The position numbers and the translations under genes are program-made. A DNA stretch of 64,000 bases from Cryobacterium tagatosivorans (GTDB lineage: Bacteria > Actinomycetota > Actinomycetes > Actinomycetales > Microbacteriaceae), in NCBI RefSeq assembly GCF_004402215.1, contig NZ_SOEZ01000046.1, positions 1 through 64,000 on the forward strand, in the 5' to 3' direction. Positions 1 to 7,028 of the stretch are shown here, piece by piece. Position 1 is the stretch's first letter, and every line of letters starts with the position of its first letter. The notes under the pieces were generated by a model. It saw nothing but the letters and a program-made list of their open reading frames with translations. It was not told the origin of the DNA and did no database searches.

Positions 1-106
1 CTGGGCATCTCCCCGAGGTAGGCCGGAGCCTCGCCGGCGCACCGCGCGCCGCCCGGGCTGGGCGCCGCCCGCCGACCGCCGCCGCGACGGCACACCGGGC
101 CGGGGC

Positions 107-112
107 TACACT
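107..112 (+). promoter_or_regulatory. Candidate -10 box of the first gene
   Basis: TACACT matches the actinobacterial TANNNT -10 pattern. A start point about 7 nt downstream would give a leader of roughly 42 nt that contains the GAGGA ribosome site of the gene at 161. Bases 1-106 hold nothing else I can recognise. Confidence 0.4.
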
Positions 113-160
113 GGCGCCAGATCGGCCGGCCCGTCGCGCCGACGAAAGCGAGGACGTCCC

Positions 161-445
161 ATGTTCACCTTGCACATCGAGCACACCGTGACCGACTACG
201 ACGCGTGGAAGCGCATGTTCGACGCGGATCCCCTCGACCGGAAGGGCTCCGGCGTCAGCGGATACCGCGTCATGCGGCCCACCGGTGACACCGCGGCCGT
301 GATGGTCGAGCTCGACTTCGGCTCCCGCGAGGCCGGCGAACGGATGAGCGTGGCGCTCGCGGAGCTGTGGAAGGGCCCGGCGGCCGAGATGACGATCAAT
401 CCGCGCGCGACCCTCACCGAGACGGTCGAGTCGGGCACGCCCTAA
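161..445 (+). CDS. Small hypothetical protein, possibly dimeric alpha/beta-barrel type
   Basis: A 94-residue soluble protein that I do not recognise with certainty. It opens with a short beta strand (MFTLHIEH) followed by a helix containing YDAWKRMFD. That arrangement resembles small ferredoxin-like dimeric alpha/beta-barrel proteins such as the antibiotic-monooxygenase type, but this is pattern resemblance only and no catalytic residue can be named. The ATG is preceded by GAGGA with 6-nt spacing. It appears monocistronic: a long inverted repeat (490-564) separates it from the next gene. There is no signal peptide or membrane segment, so a cytosolic location is expected. Confidence 0.7.
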   Translation: MFTLHIEHTVTDYDAWKRMFDADPLDRKGSGVSGYRVMRPTGDTAAVMVELDFGSREAGERMSVALAELWKGPAAEMTINPRATLTETVESGTP

Positions 446-489
446 CAGGCACGCGGGAGGCGACCTCCCGCGTTCGCCGGCGCCGCCGC

Positions 490-564
490 GTCGACAATTC
501 CCAGCCCTGCAGACACGCACCGCCCACCCGCGGATGCGCACGCCCACGGCTGGGAATTGTCGAC
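490..564. repeat. Intergenic inverted repeat, family D (GTCGACAATTCCCAGCC)
   Basis: Perfect 17-bp arms at 490-506 and 548-564, separated by a 41-nt GC-rich loop. It lies between two genes on the same strand, just upstream of the -10 box of the gene at 616. It could terminate transcription of the upstream gene. There is no U-tract. It belongs to the set of long intergenic palindromes found across the window. Confidence 0.75.
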
Positions 565-602
565 GTCCGGGGGCGCCATCCGGCACGCGGGCCGCTCACC
601 CC

Positions 603-608
603 TAGACT
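603..608 (+). promoter_or_regulatory. Candidate leaderless promoter (-10 TAGACT)
   Basis: TAGACT ends 7 nt before the ATG at 616, so transcription is predicted to start at or next to the start codon. No ribosome-binding site is visible, which fits a leaderless mRNA. Confidence 0.5.
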
Positions 609-615
609 TGCCCGC

Positions 616-2166
616 ATGCCTGCCTCCACGCTCGATCGACCCCTCATCACCGACCTCGACCGCGACGTCTCGTCCACCTCGGGGACGACCGTCGACGTGA
701 TCGCCCCGTTCAGCGGCGAGGTGCTGCACCGGCTGCCGGTGAGCACCCACGGCGATGTCCTGGAGGCCTACTCCGGCGCCCGCCTGGCCCAGCTCGCCTG
801 GGCCAGGGCCGGGTTCGCCCGCCGCCGGGCCATCCTCCTGCGCGCACACGATCTGCTGCTCGAACGCCGGGAACTGCTGCTCGACGCGGTGCAGTCCGAG
901 ACGGGCAAGACCCGCGGCCAGGCCTTCGAAGAGGTCTTCCAGGCCGCCAGCGTGACCCGGTACAACGCCCTCTCCGCGAGCGGCGTGCTCCGCGGCGGGC
1001 GCCGCCGGGCCGCCATCCCGCTCGTGATCGGCACCCGCGTGCACTACCGGCCCAAGGGCGTCGTCGGGGTCATCACGCCGTGGAACTTCCCGCTCAGCCT
1101 CGCCGCGATGGACGTCGTCCCCGCGCTGGCCGCCGGCTGCGGGGTGGTGCAGAAGGCCGACAGCCAGGGCGCCCTGAGCATCCTCGCGCTGCGCCGCGCC
1201 TATATCGACGCCGGCGTCCCCGCGGCACTCTGGGCGGTCGTCACCGGCGACGGCACCGAAATTGGCGGCGCCGTCACGAACCAGGCGGACTACATCTGCT
1301 TCACCGGCTCGACCGCCACCGGGAGGCGCGTCGCGGCGCAGGCGGCCGAGAACCTGACCGGGGTGTCGCTCGAGCTGGGCGGCAACAACCCGCTGATCGT
1401 GCTCGATGACGTCGACCCGGCGAAGGCCGCAGCGGATGCCGCCTACGCCTGCTTCTCCTCGATGGGCCAGCTCTGCGTGTCGATCGAGCGCATCTACGTC
1501 GAGCGCGGCGTCGCCGACGATTTCCTGCGCGAATTCACGGCCCGGACGACGTCGCTCGTCCTGGGCGCCGGGTTCGACTACTCCGCAGACGTCGGATCGC
1601 TGACCAGCCAGGACCAGCTCGAGCGGGTCAGCGCGCATGTGCAGGATGCCCTCGCTAAGGGCGCCACGCTCCTGGCCGGCGGGCGGGCCCGCCCCGACAT
1701 CGGGCCCTTCTTCTTCGAACCGACCGTGCTCGGCAGAGTCACCCCCGACATGCACTGCTACGCGAACGAAACCTTCGGGCCGGTCGTCGCGGTGTCGATC
1801 GTCGACTCCGAGCAGGAGGCCATCCTCGTGGCCAACGACAGCGAATTCGGGCTGAACGCCTCGGTCTTCTCCGGGTCGACCAGCCGTGGACTGCGCGTGG
1901 CCTCGGCGCTGGAGGCCGGCAGCGTCAACGTCAACGAGGGCTACCGGGGATCGTTCTCCTCGGTCGACGCGCCGATGGGCGGGGTCAAGCACTCGGGTCT
2001 CGGCCGCCGCAACGGTCCGGAGGGGCTGCTCAGGTTCGTCGACGCGACGACGGTGTCCCACGCCACCGGGCTGCTCCAGCTGCCCCGGCTCGGTCGCGAC
2101 TTCGCGCGGCTGGCCGGTCCGCTGCTGCTCCTCGCGGTCGTCCTGAGGGCGATCCGCCGGCGCTGA
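616..2166 (+). CDS. Succinate-semialdehyde dehydrogenase (NAD(P)+), membrane-tailed
   Basis: A 516-residue aldehyde dehydrogenase of the succinate-semialdehyde type, expected to oxidise succinic semialdehyde or a related aldehyde to the acid with NAD(P)+. Visible motifs are PWNFP (Asn157), the cofactor-region FTGSTATG (about 229-236), the general-base motif LELGG (Glu253) and the catalytic Cys287 in GQLCVS. The start at 616 follows a -10-like TAGACT by 7 nt; the frame stays open further upstream, but that stretch is the palindrome at 490-564. Unusually, the last ~25 residues form a hydrophobic helix (LAGPLLLLAVVL) followed by RAIRRR, like a tail anchor. Substrate assignment is inferred from family resemblance (GabD2-like). 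Confidence 0.85.
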   Translation: MPASTLDRPLITDLDRDVSSTSGTTVDVIAPFSGEVLHRLPVSTHGDVLEAYSGARLAQLAWARAGFARRRAILLRAHDLLLERRELLLDAVQSETGKTRGQAFEEVFQAASVTRYNALSASGVLRGGRRRAAIPLVIGTRVHYRPKGVVGVITPWNFPLSLAAMDVVPALAAGCGVVQKADSQGALSILALRRAYIDAGVPAALWAVVTGDGTEIGGAVTNQADYICFTGSTATGRRVAAQAAENLTGVSLELGGNNPLIVLDDVDPAKAAADAAYACFSSMGQLCVSIERIYVERGVADDFLREFTARTTSLVLGAGFDYSADVGSLTSQDQLERVSAHVQDALAKGATLLAGGRARPDIGPFFFEPTVLGRVTPDMHCYANETFGPVVAVSIVDSEQEAILVANDSEFGLNASVFSGSTSRGLRVASALEAGSVNVNEGYRGSFSSVDAPMGGVKHSGLGRRNGPEGLLRFVDATTVSHATGLLQLPRLGRDFARLAGPLLLLAVVLRAIRRR

Positions 2167-2175
2167 TCCGGGTCG

Positions 2176-2568
2176 CTAGGTGGCTTCGGTGTCGAATGGG
2201 GCCGGGGCGGCGGGCGTGAGGGCGGCGTTCTCCTTCGCACGCTTCCGCTGCAGGTAGGCGCCGTCCGGGTTGGGCGTCGCGCGCGACACCACGGCCGACT
2301 GCTCCTTGTCGGGGGCGTCCTCGCTGAGCGCTTCCCGGATGATCCGGCGCGGGTCGTACTGGCGCGGGTCGAGTTTCTTCCAGTCCAGGTCGTCGAACTC
2401 CGGGCCCATTTCGTCGCGCATGCGGTCCTTGGCCCCGTTGGCCATGTCCCGCAGCTGGCGGACGAGGCGGCCCAACTGCGCCGCATAGTGCGGGAGCTTC
2501 TCCGGACCGAGCAGGAAGACGGCGATGATCCCGATCAGGAGGAGTTTCTCGAACGTCAGACCGAACAT
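2176..2568 (-). CDS. tatB: Sec-independent (twin-arginine) translocase subunit TatB
   Basis: A 130-residue protein with one N-terminal membrane helix (residues 5-20), the family motif LLGPEKLPHYAAQLGRL at about 19-35, and an amphipathic then charged, disordered C-terminal part. TatB, with TatC, forms the receptor that binds twin-arginine signal peptides; EfeB in this window carries such a signal. The start at 2568 is chosen because the membrane helix follows immediately and because TATTCT lies exactly 6 nt upstream, suggesting a leaderless transcript. It is divergent from the methyltransferase at 2656. Confidence 0.92.
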   Translation of the reverse strand: MFGLTFEKLLLIGIIAVFLLGPEKLPHYAAQLGRLVRQLRDMANGAKDRMRDEMGPEFDDLDWKKLDPRQYDPRRIIREALSEDAPDKEQSAVVSRATPNPDGAYLQRKRAKENAALTPAAPAPFDTEAT

Positions 2569-2574
2569 CCATTC

Positions 2575-2580
2575 AGAATA
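2575..2580 (-). promoter_or_regulatory. Candidate leaderless promoter of tatB (-10 TATTCT)
   Basis: On the minus strand TATTCT is followed by 6 nt and then the tatB ATG. There is no ribosome-binding site between them. Confidence 0.5.
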
Positions 2581-2655
2581 ACCCTCGGCGGGGCATCCCC
2601 GGACCAGCCGGGGCTCGGCCGTAGTCTTGAAGCACCCACCTACTGGAGTTGTGCC

Positions 2656-3288
2656 GTGACTGACATTGAATTGAACTGGAAATTCTCCGACGACCTGGTC
2701 GTGGAAAGCGATGCGCTGTCCAAGGCGAGGCAGCAGTCCCATGAGCTCGGTATCGACGCGATCGCGCCGTCCGTGGGCGCCCAGACCGCCGTCATCGCCG
2801 CGGCGACCGGCGCACGGAGCATCCTCGAGGTCGGCACCGGCGCGGGCGTCTCCGGCATCTGGCTGCTCACCGGCGCGCCCGGCGCGACGCTGACCTCCAT
2901 CGACACCGAGATCGACCACCAGCAGCACGCCAGGGCGAACTTCGTCGAGGCGGGAATCCCGGCCAACCGGGTGCGCCTGATCACCGGCCGGGCCGCCGAT
3001 GTGCTCCCGCGGATGAACGAGAGTTCCTACGACATCGTCTTCATCGACGCCGACCCGCAGTCGGTCATCGAATACGTCGAGCACGCACTCCGGCTGGCCA
3101 GGCCCGGCGGCACCGTGCTCGTGGCGCACGCCCTCTGGCGCGGCCGGGTGGCGAACCCGACCCAGCGCGACGACGTGGCGACCGGATTCCGCAACCTGCT
3201 GACCGAGATCGCCTCCTCGAGGGCCGTCATCAGCGCCCTCTCCCCCGTCGGCGACGGACTGCTGCAGATCACCAAGCTGCGCGCCTGA
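2656..3288 (+). CDS. SAM-dependent O-methyltransferase, class I
   Basis: A 210-residue protein with the Rossmann methyltransferase core: motif I EVGTGAGVSG at 58-67 binds S-adenosylmethionine, and IVFIDAD near residue 127 is the acidic post-motif typical of O-methyltransferase family 3. The substrate cannot be read from sequence. The GTG start is preceded by CTGGAG with suitable spacing. A TAGTCT -10 candidate at 2622-2627 lies in the 87-bp gap shared with divergent tatB. The convergent 3' end is followed by the hairpin at 3328-3359. Confidence 0.85.
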   Translation: MTDIELNWKFSDDLVVESDALSKARQQSHELGIDAIAPSVGAQTAVIAAATGARSILEVGTGAGVSGIWLLTGAPGATLTSIDTEIDHQQHARANFVEAGIPANRVRLITGRAADVLPRMNESSYDIVFIDADPQSVIEYVEHALRLARPGGTVLVAHALWRGRVANPTQRDDVATGFRNLLTEIASSRAVISALSPVGDGLLQITKLRA

Positions 3289-3327
3289 GCGGCCCGGTTC
3301 GGCCCGGTCACGGGCGTTAACGAAAGA

Positions 3328-3359
3328 GATCGGCCACGCGGCAAGCCGCGCGGCCGATC
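3328..3359. terminator. Bidirectional hairpin terminator
   Basis: GATCGGCC pairs with GGCCGATC, and inside it CGCGG pairs with CCGCG around a CAAG tetraloop. It lies between convergent genes (methyltransferase and DUF3117 gene), where it can stop transcription from both sides. There is no clear U-tract, as is common in high-GC actinobacteria. Confidence 0.7.
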
Positions 3360-3380
3360 ATCCGGTGCAGTCGTCCGGGC

Positions 3381-3557
3381 CTAGACGGCCGGGCTGACCA
3401 CCCCGGCAAGTGCGTCGTGAAGCTCCTTCGCTTCAGCGTCATTCACAGAGACGACAAGTCGCCCCCCGCCTTCGAGCGGAACCCGCACGATGATAAGGCG
3501 CCCTTCTTTGACGGCCTCCATAGGCCCATCCCCGGTCCGTGGCTTCATGGCAGCCAT
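3381..3557 (-). CDS. DUF3117 domain protein
   Basis: A 58-residue protein matching the small actinobacterial DUF3117 family, recognised by the opening MAAMKPRTGDGPM and the core VRVPLEGGGRLVV. The function is unknown; the protein is soluble and predicted to be mainly beta. The ATG at 3557 is chosen because family members begin MAAMKPRTG and an AAGGGGAG ribosome site lies directly before it. An in-frame ATG at 3572 would add MKGEF but would place that ribosome site inside the gene. Confidence 0.85.
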   Translation of the reverse strand: MAAMKPRTGDGPMEAVKEGRLIIVRVPLEGGGRLVVSVNDAEAKELHDALAGVVSPAV

Positions 3558-3621
3558 GAACTCCCCTTTCATTCAGTCATCTGAACTTCTATTATCGTCT
3601 ATTGCGGCCCCAAGACTGTAA

Positions 3622-4836
3622 TTAGGGGGGTGTCCAGTCGGCGCCGTCGACGCGCCAGCAGATCAGCAGCCAGCCCCACTGGCCGGCAATGCAGAGCAGA
3701 ACGACCCCGGCCCGGTACAGCCGGCTTCGCGGCTGGGCCACCGCCCCGAGCAGCGGGAAGAGCGGCATGAGCAGCCGGAAGGTGCTCGACTGGGGGAAGA
3801 AGACCGCGAACAGGTAGAGCGCGTAGGCCGCCACCCAGAACCGCAGGTCGACGCCGAGCCGCCGGACCGCCGGCGTGAACATGAACATCGTGAACGCGAG
3901 GACGACCGCGACCACGGCGACGATGCCCAGCGGCATGCCGAGCCACCACACTCCCCCCTGGAACCAGGCGGTGAACGGCACGAGTTCCTGGTAGCCGATG
4001 TACGGCGCCCGCCAGGCCAGCTCGGTGTCCGTGTACGCGGTGATCGAGCCGGTGACGGCCCACGCCGCGAGCGGCCAGGCGAGGCCCATCAGCCCGCTGA
4101 ACACGGCGACGGATGCCGACAGCACCCATTCCCGGGGCGGGAACGGGTCCCTGGCCCGCGTGATCCAACGGTGCGCCACGTGCAGGGCGAGCGCGAACGC
4201 GAAGGCCAGGCCGCTCGGCCGGGTCAGCGCCATCACGGCGATCACCGGGAACAGCGCCAGGTACCGTCGCTCGAGCAGGAGGTAGAGCGCGAGGGTGAGG
4301 AAAAACAGGTACATCGATTCGGCGTAGCCGAACTGCAGGAGCGGCGAGAGCGGGGCGACGCAGAAGAGCACGACCGAGAACAGGGCGGTCCCGTCGGCGA
4401 GGACCCGGCGCATCAGCCGGTAGAAGAGCAGCGCGGAGCCCAGGCTGAACGCCACCGACACCAGGACGGCCACGGGAGCCCACTGCGCCCCGCTCAGCTC
4501 CATCAGCAGCCGAACGGCGGCCGGGTATCCGGGCATGAACGCCCAGGCGTTCTCCGCCACCTGGCCCTCCAGCGTCACCGGCAGGATCGACGGGTAACCG
4601 CCGACGGCCACGATGTTGTACCAGTGGCCGTCCCAGATGGTCGCGAAGTCGGCGTAGCGGGGTCGGGCGCCCGTCCACGCGTTCGCCTCCTGGAGGTTCG
4701 CCATGGCGAGCACGAGCGACGTGGTCACCAGCCGGGACGCGGCCCAGACGAAAGCAACCTTCGCCCACCAGGGCGTGAGCCGGTACCGGGCCCGCCAGCC
4801 CGCGGGGAGTCGCGCGGCGCTCGTGGTGGTCGGCAT
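3622..4836 (-). CDS. PIG-V-like mannosyltransferase, polytopic membrane protein
   Basis: A 404-residue membrane protein with about 9-10 hydrophobic helices. The periplasmic-side motif WDGHWYNIVAVGGYP near residue 75 is typical of GT-C glycosyltransferases of the PIG-V type, which use polyprenyl-phosphate-linked mannose; Asp in WDGHWY is the likely catalytic acid. Acceptor unknown. The start at 4836 is preferred because it lies 11 nt after the dapE stop, with GAGG upstream. An in-frame ATG at 4893 would overlap dapE by 46 nt. It is cotranscribed with dapE and is last in that operon. Confidence 0.8.
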   Translation of the reverse strand: MPTTTSAARLPAGWRARYRLTPWWAKVAFVWAASRLVTTSLVLAMANLQEANAWTGARPRYADFATIWDGHWYNIVAVGGYPSILPVTLEGQVAENAWAFMPGYPAAVRLLMELSGAQWAPVAVLVSVAFSLGSALLFYRLMRRVLADGTALFSVVLFCVAPLSPLLQFGYAESMYLFFLTLALYLLLERRYLALFPVIAVMALTRPSGLAFAFALALHVAHRWITRARDPFPPREWVLSASVAVFSGLMGLAWPLAAWAVTGSITAYTDTELAWRAPYIGYQELVPFTAWFQGGVWWLGMPLGIVAVVAVVLAFTMFMFTPAVRRLGVDLRFWVAAYALYLFAVFFPQSSTFRLLMPLFPLLGAVAQPRSRLYRAGVVLLCIAGQWGWLLICWRVDGADWTPP

Positions 4837-4847
4837 CCGGGGCCGCC

Positions 4848-5957
4848 TCAGTCGGTGGAAGCGGTCAACCAAGCGCGGAGGCCGTCTTCGCACTCCGTGA
4901 TCTGCCGGAGGGAAACTCGTTCGTCATCGGCGTGGGCCTTGAGCGGGTCGCCGGGACCGTAGTTGACGGCGGGGATCCCGAGCGCCGAGAAGCGCGCGAC
5001 ATCCGTCCAGCCGTACTTGGGCCGGGGTTCCGCGCCGACGGCGGTGAGGAATTGCCGGGCGAGCGGGGCGTCCAGGCCGGGTCGCGCGCCGGCGGCCGAG
5101 TCGACGACGGTGATCTCGTAGCCGGGGAACAGCTCGTGCAGGTGGACGATGGCCTCGTCGACCGAGCGGCTCGGGGCGAACCGGTAGTTGACGTGCACCA
5201 TGCACTCGTCCGGGATGACGTTGCCGGCGATGCCGCCGCTGATGCCGACGGCGTTGAGGCCCTCGCGGTAGACGAGGCCTTCGACCTCGACCTCGCGGGG
5301 CTCGTAGTTCGTGAGGGTGTCGAGGATGGGGGTGACCTTGTGGATGGCGTTCTCGCCGACCCAGCTGCGGGCCGAGTGCGCGCGCAGGCCGAAGGCCCGG
5401 ATCTCGACGCGCAGGTTTCCGTTGCAGCCGCCTTCGACCCGGCTGTTGCTCGGCTCGCCGAGGATCGCGAAGTCACCCACGAACAGGTCGGGCCGGTTGC
5501 GGGCGAGCCGGCCCAGGCCGTTGAGGGAGTCGGAGACCTCCTCGTGGTCGTACCACATCCAGGTCAGGTCGACGATGGGCTCGGTGAGTTCGGCGGCCAG
5601 CTTCAGCTGCACCGCGACCCCGGCCTTCATGTCGACGGTCCCGCGCCCCCAGAGGTAGTCCACTCCGTCGAGCGTCTCGAACCGGGTGGGCAGGTTGTTG
5701 TTCAGCGGCACCGTGTCGATGTGGCCGGCGATCACGACGCGCTGCGCCCGGCCGAGGTTGGTGCGGGCGACGATCGTGTCGCCGTCCCGGATGATTTCGA
5801 GGTGGTCCAGGCCCGAGAGCGATCGTTCGATGGCGTCGGCCAGCCTCGTCTCGTTGCCGGACACCGACTCGAGGTCGCAGATCTCCCGGGTGATGTCGAC
5901 GGACGACGCGGCGAGGTTCAGCACCTCGGGGCTCTGGCTCTCTTCGGTGGTGGGCAC
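4848..5957 (-). CDS. dapE: Succinyl-diaminopimelate desuccinylase
   Basis: A 369-residue M20-family metallohydrolase that removes succinate from N-succinyl-LL-2,6-diaminopimelate, a late step to lysine and peptidoglycan DAP. Metal and catalytic motifs are visible: AGHIDTVP (His79, Asp81), GRGTVDMKAG (bridging Asp) and WYDHEEV (catalytic Glu). The GTG start has no ribosome site but follows TAGATT by 6 nt, implying a leaderless mRNA. It is divergent from dapD with only 17 bp between the start codons. The PIG-V-like gene follows it. Confidence 0.93.
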   Translation of the reverse strand: MPTTEESQSPEVLNLAASSVDITREICDLESVSGNETRLADAIERSLSGLDHLEIIRDGDTIVARTNLGRAQRVVIAGHIDTVPLNNNLPTRFETLDGVDYLWGRGTVDMKAGVAVQLKLAAELTEPIVDLTWMWYDHEEVSDSLNGLGRLARNRPDLFVGDFAILGEPSNSRVEGGCNGNLRVEIRAFGLRAHSARSWVGENAIHKVTPILDTLTNYEPREVEVEGLVYREGLNAVGISGGIAGNVIPDECMVHVNYRFAPSRSVDEAIVHLHELFPGYEITVVDSAAGARPGLDAPLARQFLTAVGAEPRPKYGWTDVARFSALGIPAVNYGPGDPLKAHADDERVSLRQITECEDGLRAWLTASTD

Positions 5958-5962
5958 CCTAC

Positions 5963-5969
5963 TAATCTA
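5963..5969. promoter_or_regulatory. Overlapping mirror-image -10 boxes of dapD and dapE
   Basis: On the plus strand TAATCT (5963-5968) ends 6 nt before the dapD ATG. On the minus strand TAGATT (5969-5964) ends 6 nt before the dapE GTG. The two hexamers share five base pairs, so RNA polymerase cannot open both promoters at once. Both mRNAs would start at their start codons. Confidence 0.65.
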
Positions 5970-5974
5970 GAGCC

Positions 5975-6952
5975 ATGGTCACCGCGCTCCCCTCCGCCCC
6001 CGCCCCGTCCCACGCGTGGGGGTACGGCCTGGCCACGATCGCCGGCGACGGGACCGTGCTCGACACGTGGTTCCCGGCCCCCAGCCTGGGCCGGCTCCCG
6101 GCCGGCCGGGACCGCTGGATCGTGCCAGCCGAACTCGAAGCGCTGGCCGGGGACGACACACGGCGTAACGTCCGGCTGGAAGCCGTCACGGTGGAAATCG
6201 ACCTGCAGGCGCCGCCGGCCGGCACCTCGGACGCTTATCTGCGCCTGCACCTGCTCTCCCACCTCCTCGTGCTGCCCAACAGCATCAACCTGGACGGCAT
6301 CTTCGGCCACCTCCCCACCGTGGTCTGGACCAACGCCGGCCCGGTGCACCCGGCCGACTACGACCGGTTGCGTCCCTCGCTCCAGCGCCTGGGCATCCAG
6401 TCGACCGGGATCGACAAGTTTCCGCCGCTGCTGAACTACGTCACCCCCGACCGGGTCCGGATCGCGGACGCCTCGCGCGTGCGGCTCGGCGCCCACCTGT
6501 CCCCCGGAACCACGGTGATGCACGAGGGCTTCGTCAACTTCAACGCCGGCACGCTCGGGTCCTCGATGGTCGAGGGCCGCATTTCGCAGGGCGTCGTCGT
6601 CGGCGACGGCGCCGACATCGGCGGCGGCGCCTCGATCATGGGCACCCTCTCCGGCGGCGGCACCCAGCGGGTGTCGATCGGGCAGCGCGCCCTGCTCGGC
6701 GCGAACTCCGGCGTCGGCATCGCCATCGGCGACGACACGGTCGTCGAGGCCGGCCTGTACGTGACGGCGGGCACCAAGGTGGTGCTCGTCGGCGAGGCCC
6801 GCACCGCGGACGGCGCGCCGCGCACAGTGAAGGCCGTCGAGCTGTCCGGCGTGGCCGGGCTGCTCTTCCGCCGCAACTCGCTCACCGGGGCGGTCGAGGT
6901 GCTGCGGCGCGACGGAACCGGTGTCGTGCTCAACGAGGCACTGCACGCCTGA
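5975..6952 (+). CDS. dapD: 2,3,4,5-tetrahydropyridine-2,6-dicarboxylate N-succinyltransferase
   Basis: A 325-residue actinobacterial-type DapD. It transfers succinate from succinyl-CoA to tetrahydrodipicolinate, the first committed step of the succinylase DAP branch. The N-terminal half is the alpha/beta domain of the long actinobacterial form. From about residue 165 a left-handed beta-helix is recognisable by hexapeptide-type repeats rich in G, V and I ([35 protein letters not shown]). Family members act as trimers in the cytosol. The ATG follows TAATCT by 6 nt and has no ribosome site. Confidence 0.93.
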   Translation: MVTALPSAPAPSHAWGYGLATIAGDGTVLDTWFPAPSLGRLPAGRDRWIVPAELEALAGDDTRRNVRLEAVTVEIDLQAPPAGTSDAYLRLHLLSHLLVLPNSINLDGIFGHLPTVVWTNAGPVHPADYDRLRPSLQRLGIQSTGIDKFPPLLNYVTPDRVRIADASRVRLGAHLSPGTTVMHEGFVNFNAGTLGSSMVEGRISQGVVVGDGADIGGGASIMGTLSGGGTQRVSIGQRALLGANSGVGIAIGDDTVVEAGLYVTAGTKVVLVGEARTADGAPRTVKAVELSGVAGLLFRRNSLTGAVEVLRRDGTGVVLNEALHA

Positions 6953-7028
6953 CCCGGTAGCATCCGTGTAGGGGCACCGACACCGGCAGCATCCGTCGCC
7001 CCGGCAGTTTCGATCACAAGGGAGTGAT

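Noticed and set aside
442..2061. A long minus-strand frame opposite the ALDH gene
   Set aside because: The composition (R, G, A, V, D) and lack of motifs are typical of an antisense shadow; the ALDH motifs are clear on the plus strand.
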